From assembly GCF_018417595.1 (NCBI RefSeq), contig NZ_CP070982.1:3895001-3959000 (forward strand): a DNA stretch of 64,000 bases, written 5' to 3'. How positions within the stretch are numbered: position 1 is the stretch's first letter; each line of letters opens with the position of its first letter. The notes below the pieces were generated by a model. The model worked only from the letters and a program-made list of their open reading frames with translations. It was not told where the DNA came from and did not search any database. The DNA comes from Pseudomonas entomophila (GTDB lineage Bacteria; Pseudomonadota; Gammaproteobacteria; Pseudomonadales; Pseudomonadaceae). Of the stretch, positions 39,778 to 49,919 are shown piece after piece. Made by a program: the position numbers and the translations under genes.

Positions 39778-40557
39778 ATGATACAGATCGACGCCCTACC
39801 CGCTTTCTCCGACAACTACATCTGGTTGTTACAGGATACTGCCAATCGCCGCTGCGCGGTGGTCGACCCCGGCGACGCCGCCCCGGTGCTCGCCTGGCTG
39901 GGCGAGCATCCCGACTGGGTGCTGGAGGCGATCCTGGTCACCCACCATCACCACGACCACGTCGGTGGCGTCGAAGCCCTGAAGCAGACCACCGGCGCCC
40001 AGGTGTTCGGCCCGGCCAACGAGCGCATCCCGGCCCGCGACGTCGCCCTCGAGGACGGCGCGCAAGTGCACGTGCTGGGCCTGGCTTTCGACGTCCTGGC
40101 CATGCCCGGCCACACCCTCGGGCACATCGCCTATTACACTGCGCAATCGCCCACGCCGCTACTGTTCAGTGGCGACACCCTGTTCGCCGCCGGCTGCGGG
40201 CGCCTGTTCGAGGGCACCCCGGAGCAGATGCACCAGTCGCTGCAGCGCCTGGCCGCCCTGCCCGAGCAAACCCAGGTGTACTGCGCCCACGAGTACACCC
40301 TGAGCAACCTGCGCTTCGCCAAGGCCGTCGAGCCGCACAGCGAGCCTGTGCAAAAACGCCTCGAAGCGGTCACCCGACTGCGTGACGACAACCGCATCAG
40401 CCTGCCTTCGACCATCGGTATCGAGCGCCAGACGAATCCATTTCTTCGCACAGCTGAAACATCCGTTAAACAAAAAGCAGACGAATGGAAGGGGCATTCC
40501 AACCCCACCCAAGCCTCTGTTTTTGCTGCCTTGAGGTCTTGGAAAGACGCCTTTTGA
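39778..40557 (+). CDS. gloB: hydroxyacylglutathione hydrolase (glyoxalase II)
   Basis: 259 residues. Metallo-beta-lactamase fold with the dinuclear metal site [10 protein letters not shown], His in MPGHTLGHI, Asp in [18 protein letters not shown] and [13 protein letters not shown]. Hydrolyses S-lactoylglutathione to lactate and glutathione in methylglyoxal detoxification. The C-terminal glutathione-binding helices are present ([22 protein letters not shown]). Normal length. Followed after about 100 bases by mltD. Confidence 0.96.
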   Translation: MIQIDALPAFSDNYIWLLQDTANRRCAVVDPGDAAPVLAWLGEHPDWVLEAILVTHHHHDHVGGVEALKQTTGAQVFGPANERIPARDVALEDGAQVHVLGLAFDVLAMPGHTLGHIAYYTAQSPTPLLFSGDTLFAAGCGRLFEGTPEQMHQSLQRLAALPEQTQVYCAHEYTLSNLRFAKAVEPHSEPVQKRLEAVTRLRDDNRISLPSTIGIERQTNPFLRTAETSVKQKADEWKGHSNPTQASVFAALRSWKDAF

Positions 40558-40657
40558 TAACCTCAAGATATATCGCGCCATAAGCGCAAAGGTTGACCAG
40601 GCCGGGGCCGGTTTTTAGAATCGCCGAACTTTTTTGCCCGGATACCCGTCCCAGCCG

Positions 40658-42088
40658 ATGTCTTCCCGTAGCCGCAGAACCTCTCATTCGGTCGCTTTGA
40701 CGCGACTGGCCCAGATCAGTGCACTGGCGCTGGCCGCCACCCTGGTCGGCTGCCAGAGCACCCGTCAGCTCGACGAAGCAGACAGCGTTCGCGCGCACAA
40801 CTACCAGGCGCGGATCAAGCACAAGCCTGCGCCGTTGGTGGTCAAACCGAAGGAACAGGCCCCACCCCAGGACGTCTGGGAGCGCATGCGCCAGGGCTTC
40901 GCCCTGCAGGACGGCATCGACGTCAACCCGCGCATCGAACAGCAGCGCCTGTGGTTCGCCAGCAACCCGTCGTTCCTCGAGAACGCCGGCGAGCGCGGCA
41001 GCCTCTACCTGCACTACATCGTCGAGCGCCTCGAAGAACGCGACATGCCGCTGGAGCTCGCGCTGCTGCCGGCCATCGAGAGCGCCTACAACCCGATGGC
41101 CTACTCGCGCGCCCATGCCGCCGGCATGTGGCAGTTCATCCCGTCCACCGGGCGCCACTTCAACCTGCGCCAGACGAATTTCTACGACGGCCGCCGCGAC
41201 ATCACCGCATCTACGAACGCCGCGCTGGACTATCTGAACCGCCTGCACGACATGTTCAACGGCGACTGGCTGCTGGCCCTGGCCGCCTACAACGCCGGCG
41301 AAGGTACCGTCAGCCGCGCCATCGAGCGCAACGAGCGCCTGGGCCTACCAACCGACTACTGGAACCTGCCGCTGCCGCAGGAAACCCGCGACTACGTGCC
41401 CAAGCTGCTGGCCCTGTCGCAGGTGGTCAGCACACCAGATGCCTACGGTGTGAACCTCAACCCGATCGCCAACGAGCCCTACTTCGAAGCCGTCGCCATC
41501 AACGACCGCCTCGACCTGTCGCGCGTGGCAGCCTTCGCCGACATCGACGAAGACGAGCTGATCCAGCTCAACCCCGCCTTCAAGAAGCGCATGACCGTGG
41601 ACGGCCCGCAGCAACTGCTGGTACCGACCGCCAAGGCGCAACTGCTGACCGACCGCATGTCCAACCTCAAGCCCGAGGAGCTGGTCAGCCTGCAACCGAA
41701 CAAGGCCGTGTTCCAGGCCGCGCTGGCTGAGAACAAGGCACCGGCTTCGCGCAGCTACCGGGTCAAGCGTGGCGACAACCTGGGCAGTATCGCCAAGGCC
41801 AACCGCGTGGCGGTCAAGGATATCCAGCGTTGGAACCGCCTGTCCGGCAAAAGCGTGAAGGTTGGCCAGGTGCTGGCCCTGCGCGGCGGCAACGCCCCCA
41901 GCCCGGCGGCCAGCCGCAGCGCCGATTCGAAGCAGCGCGCCACCCAGTACAAGGTACGCCAGGGCGACTCTTACTACCTCGTCGCCAAGCGTTTCAACGT
42001 CGAGATGAAGCACCTCAAGCGCTGGAACCCGCGCAGCGGGCATGCCCTCAAGCCGGGGCAGACCCTGACCGTCTACCTGTCGCATTGA
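40658..42088 (+). CDS. mltD: membrane-bound lytic murein transglycosylase D
   Basis: 476 residues from the ATG at 40658. Lipoprotein signal with lipobox LVGC. Lysozyme-like SLT domain with catalytic Glu141 in LPAIESAYNPMAYSRAHAAG and GMWQFIPSTGRHFNL, LLALAAYNAGEGTVSRAI. Two C-terminal LysM repeats (YRVKRGDNLGSIAKANRVA and YKVRQGDSYYLVAKRFNV) bind peptidoglycan. Cuts the glycan chain with formation of 1,6-anhydro ends during wall turnover. Confidence 0.95.
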   Translation: MSSRSRRTSHSVALTRLAQISALALAATLVGCQSTRQLDEADSVRAHNYQARIKHKPAPLVVKPKEQAPPQDVWERMRQGFALQDGIDVNPRIEQQRLWFASNPSFLENAGERGSLYLHYIVERLEERDMPLELALLPAIESAYNPMAYSRAHAAGMWQFIPSTGRHFNLRQTNFYDGRRDITASTNAALDYLNRLHDMFNGDWLLALAAYNAGEGTVSRAIERNERLGLPTDYWNLPLPQETRDYVPKLLALSQVVSTPDAYGVNLNPIANEPYFEAVAINDRLDLSRVAAFADIDEDELIQLNPAFKKRMTVDGPQQLLVPTAKAQLLTDRMSNLKPEELVSLQPNKAVFQAALAENKAPASRSYRVKRGDNLGSIAKANRVAVKDIQRWNRLSGKSVKVGQVLALRGGNAPSPAASRSADSKQRATQYKVRQGDSYYLVAKRFNVEMKHLKRWNPRSGHALKPGQTLTVYLSH

Positions 42089-42116
42089 TGCACAACCCCG
42101 AAGCCGCCGCTCCCCC

Positions 42117-42203
42117 CTGTGGGAGCGGGTTTACCCGCGAACACCGGCAAAGCCGGTGCCACACGCCGCAGAGACTGCTTCGCGGGTAAACCCGCCCCCA
42201 CAA
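42117..42203. repeat. inverted REP pair between mltD and the first yejA
   Basis: CTGTGGGAGCGGGTTTACCC from 42117 and the inverted copy GGGTAAACCCGCCCCCACA ending near 42201, with a small ACCGGC/GCCGGT hairpin between. Same REP family as at 34185. Confidence 0.85.
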
Positions 42204-42300
42204 CGGACTCCATTTGCGCCAAGGGCGGCTCTTTTTCGAGCCTGTACAAGCTGTTACTGTACCCCGACCAAGCCCAACGCCCTCTGGATCGGATGCCGAC

Positions 42301-44133
42301 GTGATACGTCCCCTCCTGCTGTCACTCAGCCTGGCCTTGAGCTTCCCCGCCGTCGCGATGGTGAGCGAAAGCCACGGATACGCGCAGTTCGGCACGCTCA
42401 AGTACCCAGCCACCTTCACCCACTTCGACTGGGTCAACCCGCAAGCCCCGAAAGGCGGCACCTTGCGAGCCATGGCGTTCGGCACCTTCGACACGCTCAA
42501 CCCCTACACCTTCAAGGGCTCGAGCCCGGTCACCACGCCCAATTTCCTGCAATACGGCATCAGCGAACTGAACGAGACGCTGATGGTCGGCACCGGCATG
42601 TACGACCCTTCGGGCGACGAGCCCACCTCCAGCTACGGCCTGATCGCCCGCTCCGTCGAGTACAGCGAGGACCGCAGCTGGGTGGTGTTCAACCTGCGCC
42701 CTGAAGCGCGCTTCCATGACGGCACGCCGATCACCTCGGCTGACGTGGCCTTCAGCTACCGCACCCTGCTCAAGGACGGCCACCCGATCTACCGCACCAA
42801 CCTGCAGGAAGTGGCCCGGGTCGATATCCTCAACCCGCTGCGCATCCGCTTCGTCTTCAAGCGCGCCGGCAACCCGCTGCTGATCCTGCGCCTGGGCGAA
42901 ATGCCGGTGCTGCCCAAGCACTACTGGGCCAAGCGCGACTTCAAGGCCACCACCTTCGAACCGCCACTGGGCAGCGGCCCCTACCGCATCACCGAGGTGC
43001 AGCCCGGCCGCAGCCTGGTGTTCGAGCGGGTCAAGGACTACTGGGGCAAGGACCTGGCCGTGAACCGCGGCAAATACAACTTCAACCGCGTCGAATACGA
43101 GTTCTACCGCGACGCCACCGTAGCCTTCGAAGCGTTCAAGGCCGGCGAGTTCGACATCTATATCGAGCACCAGGCGAAGAACTGGGCCAACGGCTACAAC
43201 TTCCCCGCCGTGCGCCGGGGCGAGGTGATCAAGGCGCAGATCCCGCACCAGATCCCCACGCAAACCCAAGGCCTGTTCATGAACAGCCGCCGCGCCACCT
43301 TCAGCGACCCACGGGTACGCCAGGCGCTGGGCCTGATGCTCGACTTCGAGTGGACCAACCGCGCCCTGTTCAACGGCGCGTACCGGCGCGCCACCAGCTA
43401 CTACCCCAACAGCGAGTTCAGCGCCAGCGGCCTGCCCACCGGCAAGGAGTGGCTGCTGCTCAAGCCGTTCCGCGACCAACTGCCAGAAAAACTGTTCACC
43501 CAGCCCTACCGGGTCAGCCACACCGACGGCAGCGGCATCAGCCGCCCGGCCCTGCGCCAGGCCCTCGGCCTGTTCGCCCAGGCCGGCTGGAAGCTCAACG
43601 GCCAGCGCCTGGTGGACAGCAAGGGCCAGCAGTTGCGCATGGAGCTGCTGCTGGTGAACCCCAACCTCGAACGCATCCTGCAACCTTATGTCGAAAATCT
43701 GGCCAGCATCGGCATCGATGCGCGCTTGCGCACCGTCGACCGCGCCCAGTACAAACAACGGCTCGACCAGTTCGACTTCGACATGATCCTGATGACCCTG
43801 AACCAGACCCTGAGCCCCGGCCTCGAGCAATGGTTGTACTTCCACTCCAGCCAAGCCGCCACCAAGGGCAGCAAGAACTATGCTGGCGTGAAGGACCCGG
43901 TGGTCGACCACCTGCTCGACACCCTGCTCGCCGCCCGCAGCCGCGATGACCAGATCGCCGCCGCGCGCGCCCTGGACCGCGTGCTCTCATGGCAGTACTA
44001 CATGATCCCCAACTGGTACCTCGACAATCACCGCCTGGCCTACCGCAACCGGTTCGCCTTCGTCACCACGCCGCCCTACACCCTCGGGCTGAACAGCTGG
44101 TGGATCAAGAAGACTTCGGAGAAAGCCAAATGA
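42301..44133 (+). CDS. periplasmic extracellular solute-binding protein, YejA-like (copy 1)
   Basis: 610 residues from a GTG start; N-terminal signal peptide (LLLSLSLALSFPAVAM). Family 5 binding protein of the oligopeptide/microcin C type: [56 protein letters not shown]. Captures a peptide-like ligand in the periplasm and hands it to the YejBEF permease. Its stop overlaps the second binding-protein gene by ATGA. The two copies are alike in length and motifs, so they come from tandem duplication; differing ligand sets are likely. Confidence 0.92.
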   Translation: MIRPLLLSLSLALSFPAVAMVSESHGYAQFGTLKYPATFTHFDWVNPQAPKGGTLRAMAFGTFDTLNPYTFKGSSPVTTPNFLQYGISELNETLMVGTGMYDPSGDEPTSSYGLIARSVEYSEDRSWVVFNLRPEARFHDGTPITSADVAFSYRTLLKDGHPIYRTNLQEVARVDILNPLRIRFVFKRAGNPLLILRLGEMPVLPKHYWAKRDFKATTFEPPLGSGPYRITEVQPGRSLVFERVKDYWGKDLAVNRGKYNFNRVEYEFYRDATVAFEAFKAGEFDIYIEHQAKNWANGYNFPAVRRGEVIKAQIPHQIPTQTQGLFMNSRRATFSDPRVRQALGLMLDFEWTNRALFNGAYRRATSYYPNSEFSASGLPTGKEWLLLKPFRDQLPEKLFTQPYRVSHTDGSGISRPALRQALGLFAQAGWKLNGQRLVDSKGQQLRMELLLVNPNLERILQPYVENLASIGIDARLRTVDRAQYKQRLDQFDFDMILMTLNQTLSPGLEQWLYFHSSQAATKGSKNYAGVKDPVVDHLLDTLLAARSRDDQIAAARALDRVLSWQYYMIPNWYLDNHRLAYRNRFAFVTTPPYTLGLNSWWIKKTSEKAK

Positions 44134-45962
44134 CGCCCACCCTGCGCCGCCTGGCCGCCAGCCTGCTGCTGGCCTGCCTCACGCTCCCGGCCGTGGCCGC
44201 CCCGCAACACGCCCTGACCCTGTACGGCGAAGCGCCGAAATACCCGGCCAACTTCCAGCACTTCGACTTCGTCAACCCCGACGCGCCCAAGGGCGGCACC
44301 TTCCGCCAGTCCAGCTTCGGCGGCTTCGACAGCCTCAACCCGTTCATCAACAAGGGCGTGCCCGCCGACAACGTCGGCAGCATCTACGACACCCTGATGC
44401 GCCAGAGCCTGGACGAGCCCTTCACCGAATACGGCCTGGTGGCCGGCAAGATCGAAAAGGCCCCCGACAACAGCTGGGTGCGCTTCTACCTGCGCCCCGA
44501 GGCGCGCTTCCACGACGGCCACCCAATGCGCGCCGAAGACGTGGTGTTCACCTTCAACGCCCTGATCAAGGACGGCGCGCCGCTGTACCGCCAGTACTAC
44601 GCCGACGTCGCCGAAGTGGTCGCCGAAGACCCGCTCAAGGTGCTGTTCAAGTTCAAGCACAGCAACAACCGCGAGCTGCCGCTGATCCTCGGCCAACTGC
44701 CGGTGCTGCCCAAGCACTGGTATGCAAACCGCGACTTCAACCGTGGCAACCTGGAAATTCCGCTGGGCAGCGGCCCGTACAAGGTCGCCGAGGTGAAGGC
44801 CGGCCGCTCGATCCGCTACGAGCGCGTGAAGGACTACTGGGCCAAGGACCTGCCGATCAACCGCGGCTTCTACAACTTCGACGTGATGACCTTCGATTCC
44901 TACCGCGACAACACCGTCGCCCTCGAAGCGCTCAAGGCCGGGCAGTTCGACTACGCCCTGGAAGTCAGCGCGAAGAACTGGGCCACCGCCTACGACGTGC
45001 CCGCCGTGCGCGACGGCCGGCTGATCAAGGAAGAGATCCCCAACGGCAACCCGGTGGGCATGCAGGGCTTCATCTTCAACCTGCGCAAACCCATGTTCCA
45101 GGACGCCCGCGTGCGCCAGGCCATCAGCCTGCTGATGGACTTCGAATGGACCAACAAACAGCTGTTCAACGGCGCCTACACCCGCACCGGCAGCTACTTC
45201 GAGAACTCCGAGATGGCTGCCAGTGGCCTGCCCTCGCCCGCCGAGCTGAAGATCCTCGAACCGCTGCGCGGCAAGGTGCCCGACGCGGTGTTCAACAGCG
45301 CCTTCCACAACCCCGTCACCGACGGCAGCGGCATGATCCGCGACCAGCAGCGCCAGGCCTACAAGCTGCTGCAGGAAGCCGGCTGGAAGATCGTCGACGA
45401 CAAGATGGTCGACAAGGACGGCAAGCCGCTGACCATCGAGTTCCTGCTGGCCCAGACCCAGTTCGAGCGCGTGCTGCTGCCGTTCAAGCGCAACCTCGCG
45501 GACCTGGGCATCAACCTCGAGATCCGCCGCGTGGACGTGTCGCAGTACATCACCCGCCTGCGCTCGCGGGACTACGACATGATCGTCGGCGGCTTCGCGC
45601 AATCGAACTCGCCCGGCAACGAGCAGCGCGAATACTGGAACAGCGCCGCCGCCGACAACCCCGGCAGCCGCAACTTCATCGGCCTGCGCGAGCCTGCCAT
45701 CGACCAACTGGTGGAAGAGTTGATCAACGCCGATTCGCGCCAGAGCCTGGTCGACCACTGCCGCGCCCTGGATCGGGTGCTGCTGTGGGGCTACTACGTG
45801 ATCCCCAACTGGCACATCAAGACCTCCCGCGTGGCCTACTGGAACCACATCGGCCACCCGGACAAGTCGCCCAAGTACGACATCGGCATCGACACCTGGT
45901 GGATCAAACCCAACGTCACGCCCGCCGTGACCGCAACCCCCGCCGTGGAAGAGGCCAACTGA
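44130..45962 (+). CDS. yejA: periplasmic extracellular solute-binding protein, YejA-like (copy 2)
   Basis: 610 residues with signal peptide ([17 protein letters not shown]). Same family and layout as its upstream neighbour ([70 protein letters not shown]). The start ATG overlaps the preceding stop. It lies 1 base before yejB. This copy is the closer in position to the permease genes and may be the core YejA; which copy is dominant cannot be told from sequence. Confidence 0.92.
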   Translation: MTPTLRRLAASLLLACLTLPAVAAPQHALTLYGEAPKYPANFQHFDFVNPDAPKGGTFRQSSFGGFDSLNPFINKGVPADNVGSIYDTLMRQSLDEPFTEYGLVAGKIEKAPDNSWVRFYLRPEARFHDGHPMRAEDVVFTFNALIKDGAPLYRQYYADVAEVVAEDPLKVLFKFKHSNNRELPLILGQLPVLPKHWYANRDFNRGNLEIPLGSGPYKVAEVKAGRSIRYERVKDYWAKDLPINRGFYNFDVMTFDSYRDNTVALEALKAGQFDYALEVSAKNWATAYDVPAVRDGRLIKEEIPNGNPVGMQGFIFNLRKPMFQDARVRQAISLLMDFEWTNKQLFNGAYTRTGSYFENSEMAASGLPSPAELKILEPLRGKVPDAVFNSAFHNPVTDGSGMIRDQQRQAYKLLQEAGWKIVDDKMVDKDGKPLTIEFLLAQTQFERVLLPFKRNLADLGINLEIRRVDVSQYITRLRSRDYDMIVGGFAQSNSPGNEQREYWNSAAADNPGSRNFIGLREPAIDQLVEELINADSRQSLVDHCRALDRVLLWGYYVIPNWHIKTSRVAYWNHIGHPDKSPKYDIGIDTWWIKPNVTPAVTATPAVEEAN

Positions 45963-45963
45963 C

Positions 45964-47037
45964 ATGCTGGCCTATATCCTGCGGCGCCTGCTGCTGATCA
46001 TCCCGACCCTGTTCGGCATCCTCATCATCAACTTCATCATCGTCCAGGCCGCCCCCGGCGGCCCGGTGGAGCAAATGATCGCCAAGCTCGAAGGCTTCGA
46101 CGGCGCCACCAGCCGCATCGCCGGTGGCGGCGCCGAAGTCTCGGTGGCCGGCTCCAACTACCGCGGCGCGCAAGGCCTGGATCCGGCACTGATCGCCGAG
46201 ATCGAGCGCATGTACGGCTTCGACAAGTCGGCGCCCGAGCGGCTGTGGATCATGGTCAAGAACTACGCCCAGCTGGACTTTGGCAACAGCTTTTTCCGCG
46301 ACGCCAAGGTCATCGACCTGATCGCCGAGAAGATGCCCGTGTCCATTTCGCTCGGGCTATGGAGCACGCTGATCATGTACCTGGTGTCGATCCCCCTGGG
46401 GATCGCCAAGGCCGTGCGCCACGGCAGCCATTTCGACGTGTGGACCAGCTCGGCGATCATCGTCGGCTACGCCATCCCCGCGTTCCTGTTCGCCATCCTG
46501 CTGATCGTGCTGTTCGCCGGCGGCAGCTACTTCGACTGGTTCCCGCTGCGCGGGCTGACCTCCAACAACTTCGACGAGCTCAGCACCACCGGCAAGGTAC
46601 TCGACTACTTCTGGCACCTGGTGCTGCCCATCACCGCGCTGGTGATCGGCAACTTCGCCACCATGACCCTGCTGACCAAGAACAGCTTCCTCGACGAGAT
46701 CAACAAACAGTACGTGGTCACCGCCAAGGCCAAGGGCCTGAGCCGCTCGCGGGTGCTGTACGGCCACGTGTTCCGCAACGCCATGCTGCTGGTGATCGCC
46801 GGCTTCCCCTCGGCGTTCATCGGCATCTTCTTCACCGGTTCCTTGTTGATCGAGGTGATCTTCAGCCTCGACGGCCTGGGCCTGATGAGTTTCGAAGCGG
46901 CGATCAACCGCGACTACCCGGTGGTGTTCGGCACCTTGTTCATCTTCACCCTGCTCGGGCTGGTGGTGAAGCTGATCGGCGACCTCACCTACACCCTGGT
47001 CGATCCGCGCATCGACTTCGCCAGCCGGGAGCACTGA
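45964..47037 (+). CDS. yejB: ABC transporter inner-membrane permease YejB
   Basis: 357 residues. Binding-protein-dependent permease of the DppB/OppB type: first helix [19 protein letters not shown], an insert of about 60 residues before helix 2 (the usual feature of YejB), and the EAA-like loop [20 protein letters not shown]. Pairs with YejE. One base separates it from each neighbour. Confidence 0.94.
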   Translation: MLAYILRRLLLIIPTLFGILIINFIIVQAAPGGPVEQMIAKLEGFDGATSRIAGGGAEVSVAGSNYRGAQGLDPALIAEIERMYGFDKSAPERLWIMVKNYAQLDFGNSFFRDAKVIDLIAEKMPVSISLGLWSTLIMYLVSIPLGIAKAVRHGSHFDVWTSSAIIVGYAIPAFLFAILLIVLFAGGSYFDWFPLRGLTSNNFDELSTTGKVLDYFWHLVLPITALVIGNFATMTLLTKNSFLDEINKQYVVTAKAKGLSRSRVLYGHVFRNAMLLVIAGFPSAFIGIFFTGSLLIEVIFSLDGLGLMSFEAAINRDYPVVFGTLFIFTLLGLVVKLIGDLTYTLVDPRIDFASREH

Positions 47038-47038
47038 C

Positions 47039-48058
47039 ATGGCCCTGTCCCCCCTCAATCGCCGGCGCTTCGAGCGCTTCAAGGCCAACCGCCGCGGCTG
47101 GTGGTCGCTGTGGATCTTCCTGGTGCTGTTCGTGCTAAGCCTGGGCGCCGAGTTCATCGCCAACGACAAACCGATTGCCTTGCGCTACGACGGCGAGTGG
47201 TACTTCCCCGCGTTCAAGCGCTACCCCGAGACGACGTTCGGCGGCGAGTTCCCGCTGGAGGCCAACTACAAGAGCCCGTACATCCGCGAGCTGCTGGAGA
47301 AGAAAGACGCCTTCGTGCTGTGGGCGCCGATCCCCTACAGCTACCAGAGCATCAACTACGACCTGAAGGTGCCCGCTCCCGCGCCACCCTCCACCGACAA
47401 CCTGCTGGGCACCGACGACCAGGGGCGCGACGTGCTGGCCCGGGTGATCTATGGCTTTCGCATCTCGGTGCTGTTCGCCCTCACGCTGACCATCGCCAGC
47501 TCCATCGTCGGCGTGATCGCCGGCGCCTTGCAGGGTTTCTACGGCGGCTGGGTGGACCTGGCCGGCCAGCGCTTCCTGGAGATCTGGTCCGGCCTGCCGG
47601 TGCTGTACCTGCTGATCATCCTTGCCAGCTTCGTGCAGCCCAACTTCTGGTGGTTGCTGGGCATCATGCTGCTGTTCTCGTGGATGAGCCTGGTGGACGT
47701 GGTGCGCGCCGAGTTCCTCCGTGGGCGCAACCTCGAATACGTGCGCGCCGCCCGCGCGCTGGGCATGCGCAACGGCCCGATCATGTTCCGCCACATCCTG
47801 CCCAACGCCATGATCTCGACCATGACCTTCATGCCGTTCATCCTCACCGGCGCCATCGGCACCCTCACCGCCCTGGACTTCTTAGGCTTCGGCCTGCCCG
47901 CCGGTTCCCCGTCGCTGGGCGAGCTGGTCGCCCAGGGCAAGTCCAACCTGCAAGCTCCGTGGCTGGGCATCAGCGCCTTCGCCGTGCTGGCGGTGATGCT
48001 GAGCCTGCTGGTATTCATCGGCGAATCCGCCCGCGACGCCTTCGACCCGAGGAAATGA
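47039..48058 (+). CDS. yejE: ABC transporter inner-membrane permease YejE
   Basis: 339 residues. DppC/OppC-type permease: cytoplasmic N-terminus with NRRRFERFKANRRG, periplasmic insert, LGTDDQGRDVLARVIYGFRI, EAA loop EYVRAARALGMRNGPIMFRH. Together with YejB it forms the channel for peptide or microcin-C-like cargo. Confidence 0.94.
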   Translation: MALSPLNRRRFERFKANRRGWWSLWIFLVLFVLSLGAEFIANDKPIALRYDGEWYFPAFKRYPETTFGGEFPLEANYKSPYIRELLEKKDAFVLWAPIPYSYQSINYDLKVPAPAPPSTDNLLGTDDQGRDVLARVIYGFRISVLFALTLTIASSIVGVIAGALQGFYGGWVDLAGQRFLEIWSGLPVLYLLIILASFVQPNFWWLLGIMLLFSWMSLVDVVRAEFLRGRNLEYVRAARALGMRNGPIMFRHILPNAMISTMTFMPFILTGAIGTLTALDFLGFGLPAGSPSLGELVAQGKSNLQAPWLGISAFAVLAVMLSLLVFIGESARDAFDPRK

Positions 48059-48059
48059 C

Positions 48060-49673
48060 ATGAGCCAAGACACCCTGATCGAAGTCCGCGACCTGGCGGT
48101 GGAGTTCGTTACTGGCGAGCAGGTCAACCGCGTGGTCGACGGCATCAGCTTCGACATCCGCAAAGGCGAGACCCTGGCCCTGGTCGGCGAAAGCGGCTCG
48201 GGCAAGTCGGTGACTGCGCATTCGATTTTGCGCCTGTTGCCCTACCCGCTGGCCCGGCATCCCTCCGGTACCATCCAGTACGGCGGCAAGGACCTGCTGC
48301 ACCTGGGCGAGAAGCCCATGCAGCGCATTCGCGGCAACCGCATCGCGATGATCTTCCAGGAGCCGATGACCTCGCTGAACCCGCTGCACAGCATCGAGAA
48401 GCAGATCAACGAGATCCTGTTGCTGCACAAGGGCCTGACCGGCAAGGCGGCCACTGCGCGCACGCTGGAGCTGCTGGAGCTGGTGGGTATTCCCGAGCCC
48501 AAGAAGCGCCTGAAAGCCCTGCCCCACGAGCTGTCCGGTGGCCAGCGGCAGCGGGTGATGATCGCCATGGCCCTGGCCAACGAGCCCGAGCTGCTGATCG
48601 CCGACGAGCCCACCACGGCGCTCGACGTGACCGTGCAGTTGAAGATCCTCGACCTGCTCAAGGAGCTGCAGGCGCGCCTCGGCATGGCCCTGCTGCTGAT
48701 TAGCCACGACCTCAACCTGGTGCGCCGCATCGCCCACCGCGTGTGCGTGATGCAGAGCGGCAAGATCGTCGAGCAGGCTGATTGCACCACGCTGTTCAGC
48801 AAGCCGCAGCATCCGTATACGCAGATGCTGATCAACGCCGAGCCCAGCGGGGCGCCTGCCGCGAACGCCGAAGGGGCGCCGTTGCTGGAGGTGAAGGACC
48901 TGAAGGTGTGGTTCCCGATCAAGAAGGGGCTGCTGCGCCGGACCGTGGACCATGTAAAGGCGGTGGATGGGGTGAACTTCAGCCTGCCCCAGGGGCAGAC
49001 GCTGGGGATCGTTGGCGAGAGTGGGTCGGGCAAGTCCACCTTGGGGTTGGCGATCTTGCGGTTGATTTCCAGCCAGGGTGGCATTCGCTTCCATGGGCAG
49101 AATCTTGAAGGGCTGAACCAGAAGGCCGTGCGGCCGCTGCGGCGGGAGATGCAGGTGGTGTTTCAGGATCCCTTCGGCAGCCTGAGCCCGCGTATGTGCG
49201 TGGCGGATATCGTTGGCGAGGGGTTACGGATTCACAAGATCGGCACGCCGGCTGAGCAGGAAGCGGCGATTATTGCGGCGTTGGAGGAAGTGGGGCTGGA
49301 TCCGAGGACGCGGCATCGGTATCCCCATGAGTTTTCTGGGGGGCAGCGGCAGCGGATTGCGATTGCCCGGGCGTTGGTGTTGAAGCCTGCGTTGATTTTG
49401 CTGGATGAGCCGACCTCGGCGCTGGATCGGACGGTGCAGCGGCAGGTGGTGGAGCTTTTGCGGAATTTGCAGGTTAAGTACAACCTGACTTATCTGTTCA
49501 TCAGTCATGACCTGGCGGTGGTCAAGGCGTTGAGTCATCAGTTGATGGTGATCAAGCATGGGCAGGTGGTGGAACAAGGGGATGCGGGGGCTATATTTCA
49601 TGAGCCGAAGCATGGGTATACGAGGCAGTTGTTGGAGGCGGCGTTTTTGGAAGTCGAACGGCATCGTATATGA
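48060..49673 (+). CDS. yejF: ABC transporter ATP-binding protein YejF (two fused ATPase domains)
   Basis: 537 residues with two complete ABC ATPase cassettes: Walker A GESGSGKSVTA and GESGSGKSTLG, signatures LSGGQRQRV and FSGGQRQRI, Walker B LLIADEP and LILLDEP, plus oligopeptide-type C-terminal extensions (HPYTQMLINAEPSG). Powers the YejABE importer. Last gene of the operon. From about position 48,990 the base composition of the coding strand changes from C-rich to G-rich wobble bases up to the stop codon; the protein motifs are intact. Confidence 0.94.
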   Translation: MSQDTLIEVRDLAVEFVTGEQVNRVVDGISFDIRKGETLALVGESGSGKSVTAHSILRLLPYPLARHPSGTIQYGGKDLLHLGEKPMQRIRGNRIAMIFQEPMTSLNPLHSIEKQINEILLLHKGLTGKAATARTLELLELVGIPEPKKRLKALPHELSGGQRQRVMIAMALANEPELLIADEPTTALDVTVQLKILDLLKELQARLGMALLLISHDLNLVRRIAHRVCVMQSGKIVEQADCTTLFSKPQHPYTQMLINAEPSGAPAANAEGAPLLEVKDLKVWFPIKKGLLRRTVDHVKAVDGVNFSLPQGQTLGIVGESGSGKSTLGLAILRLISSQGGIRFHGQNLEGLNQKAVRPLRREMQVVFQDPFGSLSPRMCVADIVGEGLRIHKIGTPAEQEAAIIAALEEVGLDPRTRHRYPHEFSGGQRQRIAIARALVLKPALILLDEPTSALDRTVQRQVVELLRNLQVKYNLTYLFISHDLAVVKALSHQLMVIKHGQVVEQGDAGAIFHEPKHGYTRQLLEAAFLEVERHRI

Positions 49674-49919
49674 CATAGAGGTTTGACATAGGTTTAGGCT
49701 ACCTCTCATGGCACCCCAAAAATCACCTCCTAAGCGCCTAGGCGATTAGTCTCGCGCTACTACTGACTCAAGTTCACTCAAAGGAGGCTCAGTATCGTAG
49801 ATGGTTCTGCCAAGCTATTCGGACCTGCAGCACTACACCTCTGAAAGCAATAGACTTCGCAGTGGCTACAGGCTATTTTCCTATAAAGCTCGAACTCATG
49901 ACATGGAGTGATCAAAACG

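Noticed and set aside
44076..45965. 629-codon - strand frame opposite the second yejA
   Set aside because: Shadow of a well-supported binding-protein gene; repetitive Val/Gly/His composition.
49683..49710. TTGACA as -35 of the helicase operon
   Set aside because: No acceptable -10 follows at 16-18 bases, so the promoter is not assigned.
49735..49744. CGCCTAGGCG palindrome before the helicase operon
   Set aside because: Only 10 bases, not placed on a recognisable promoter; could be chance.
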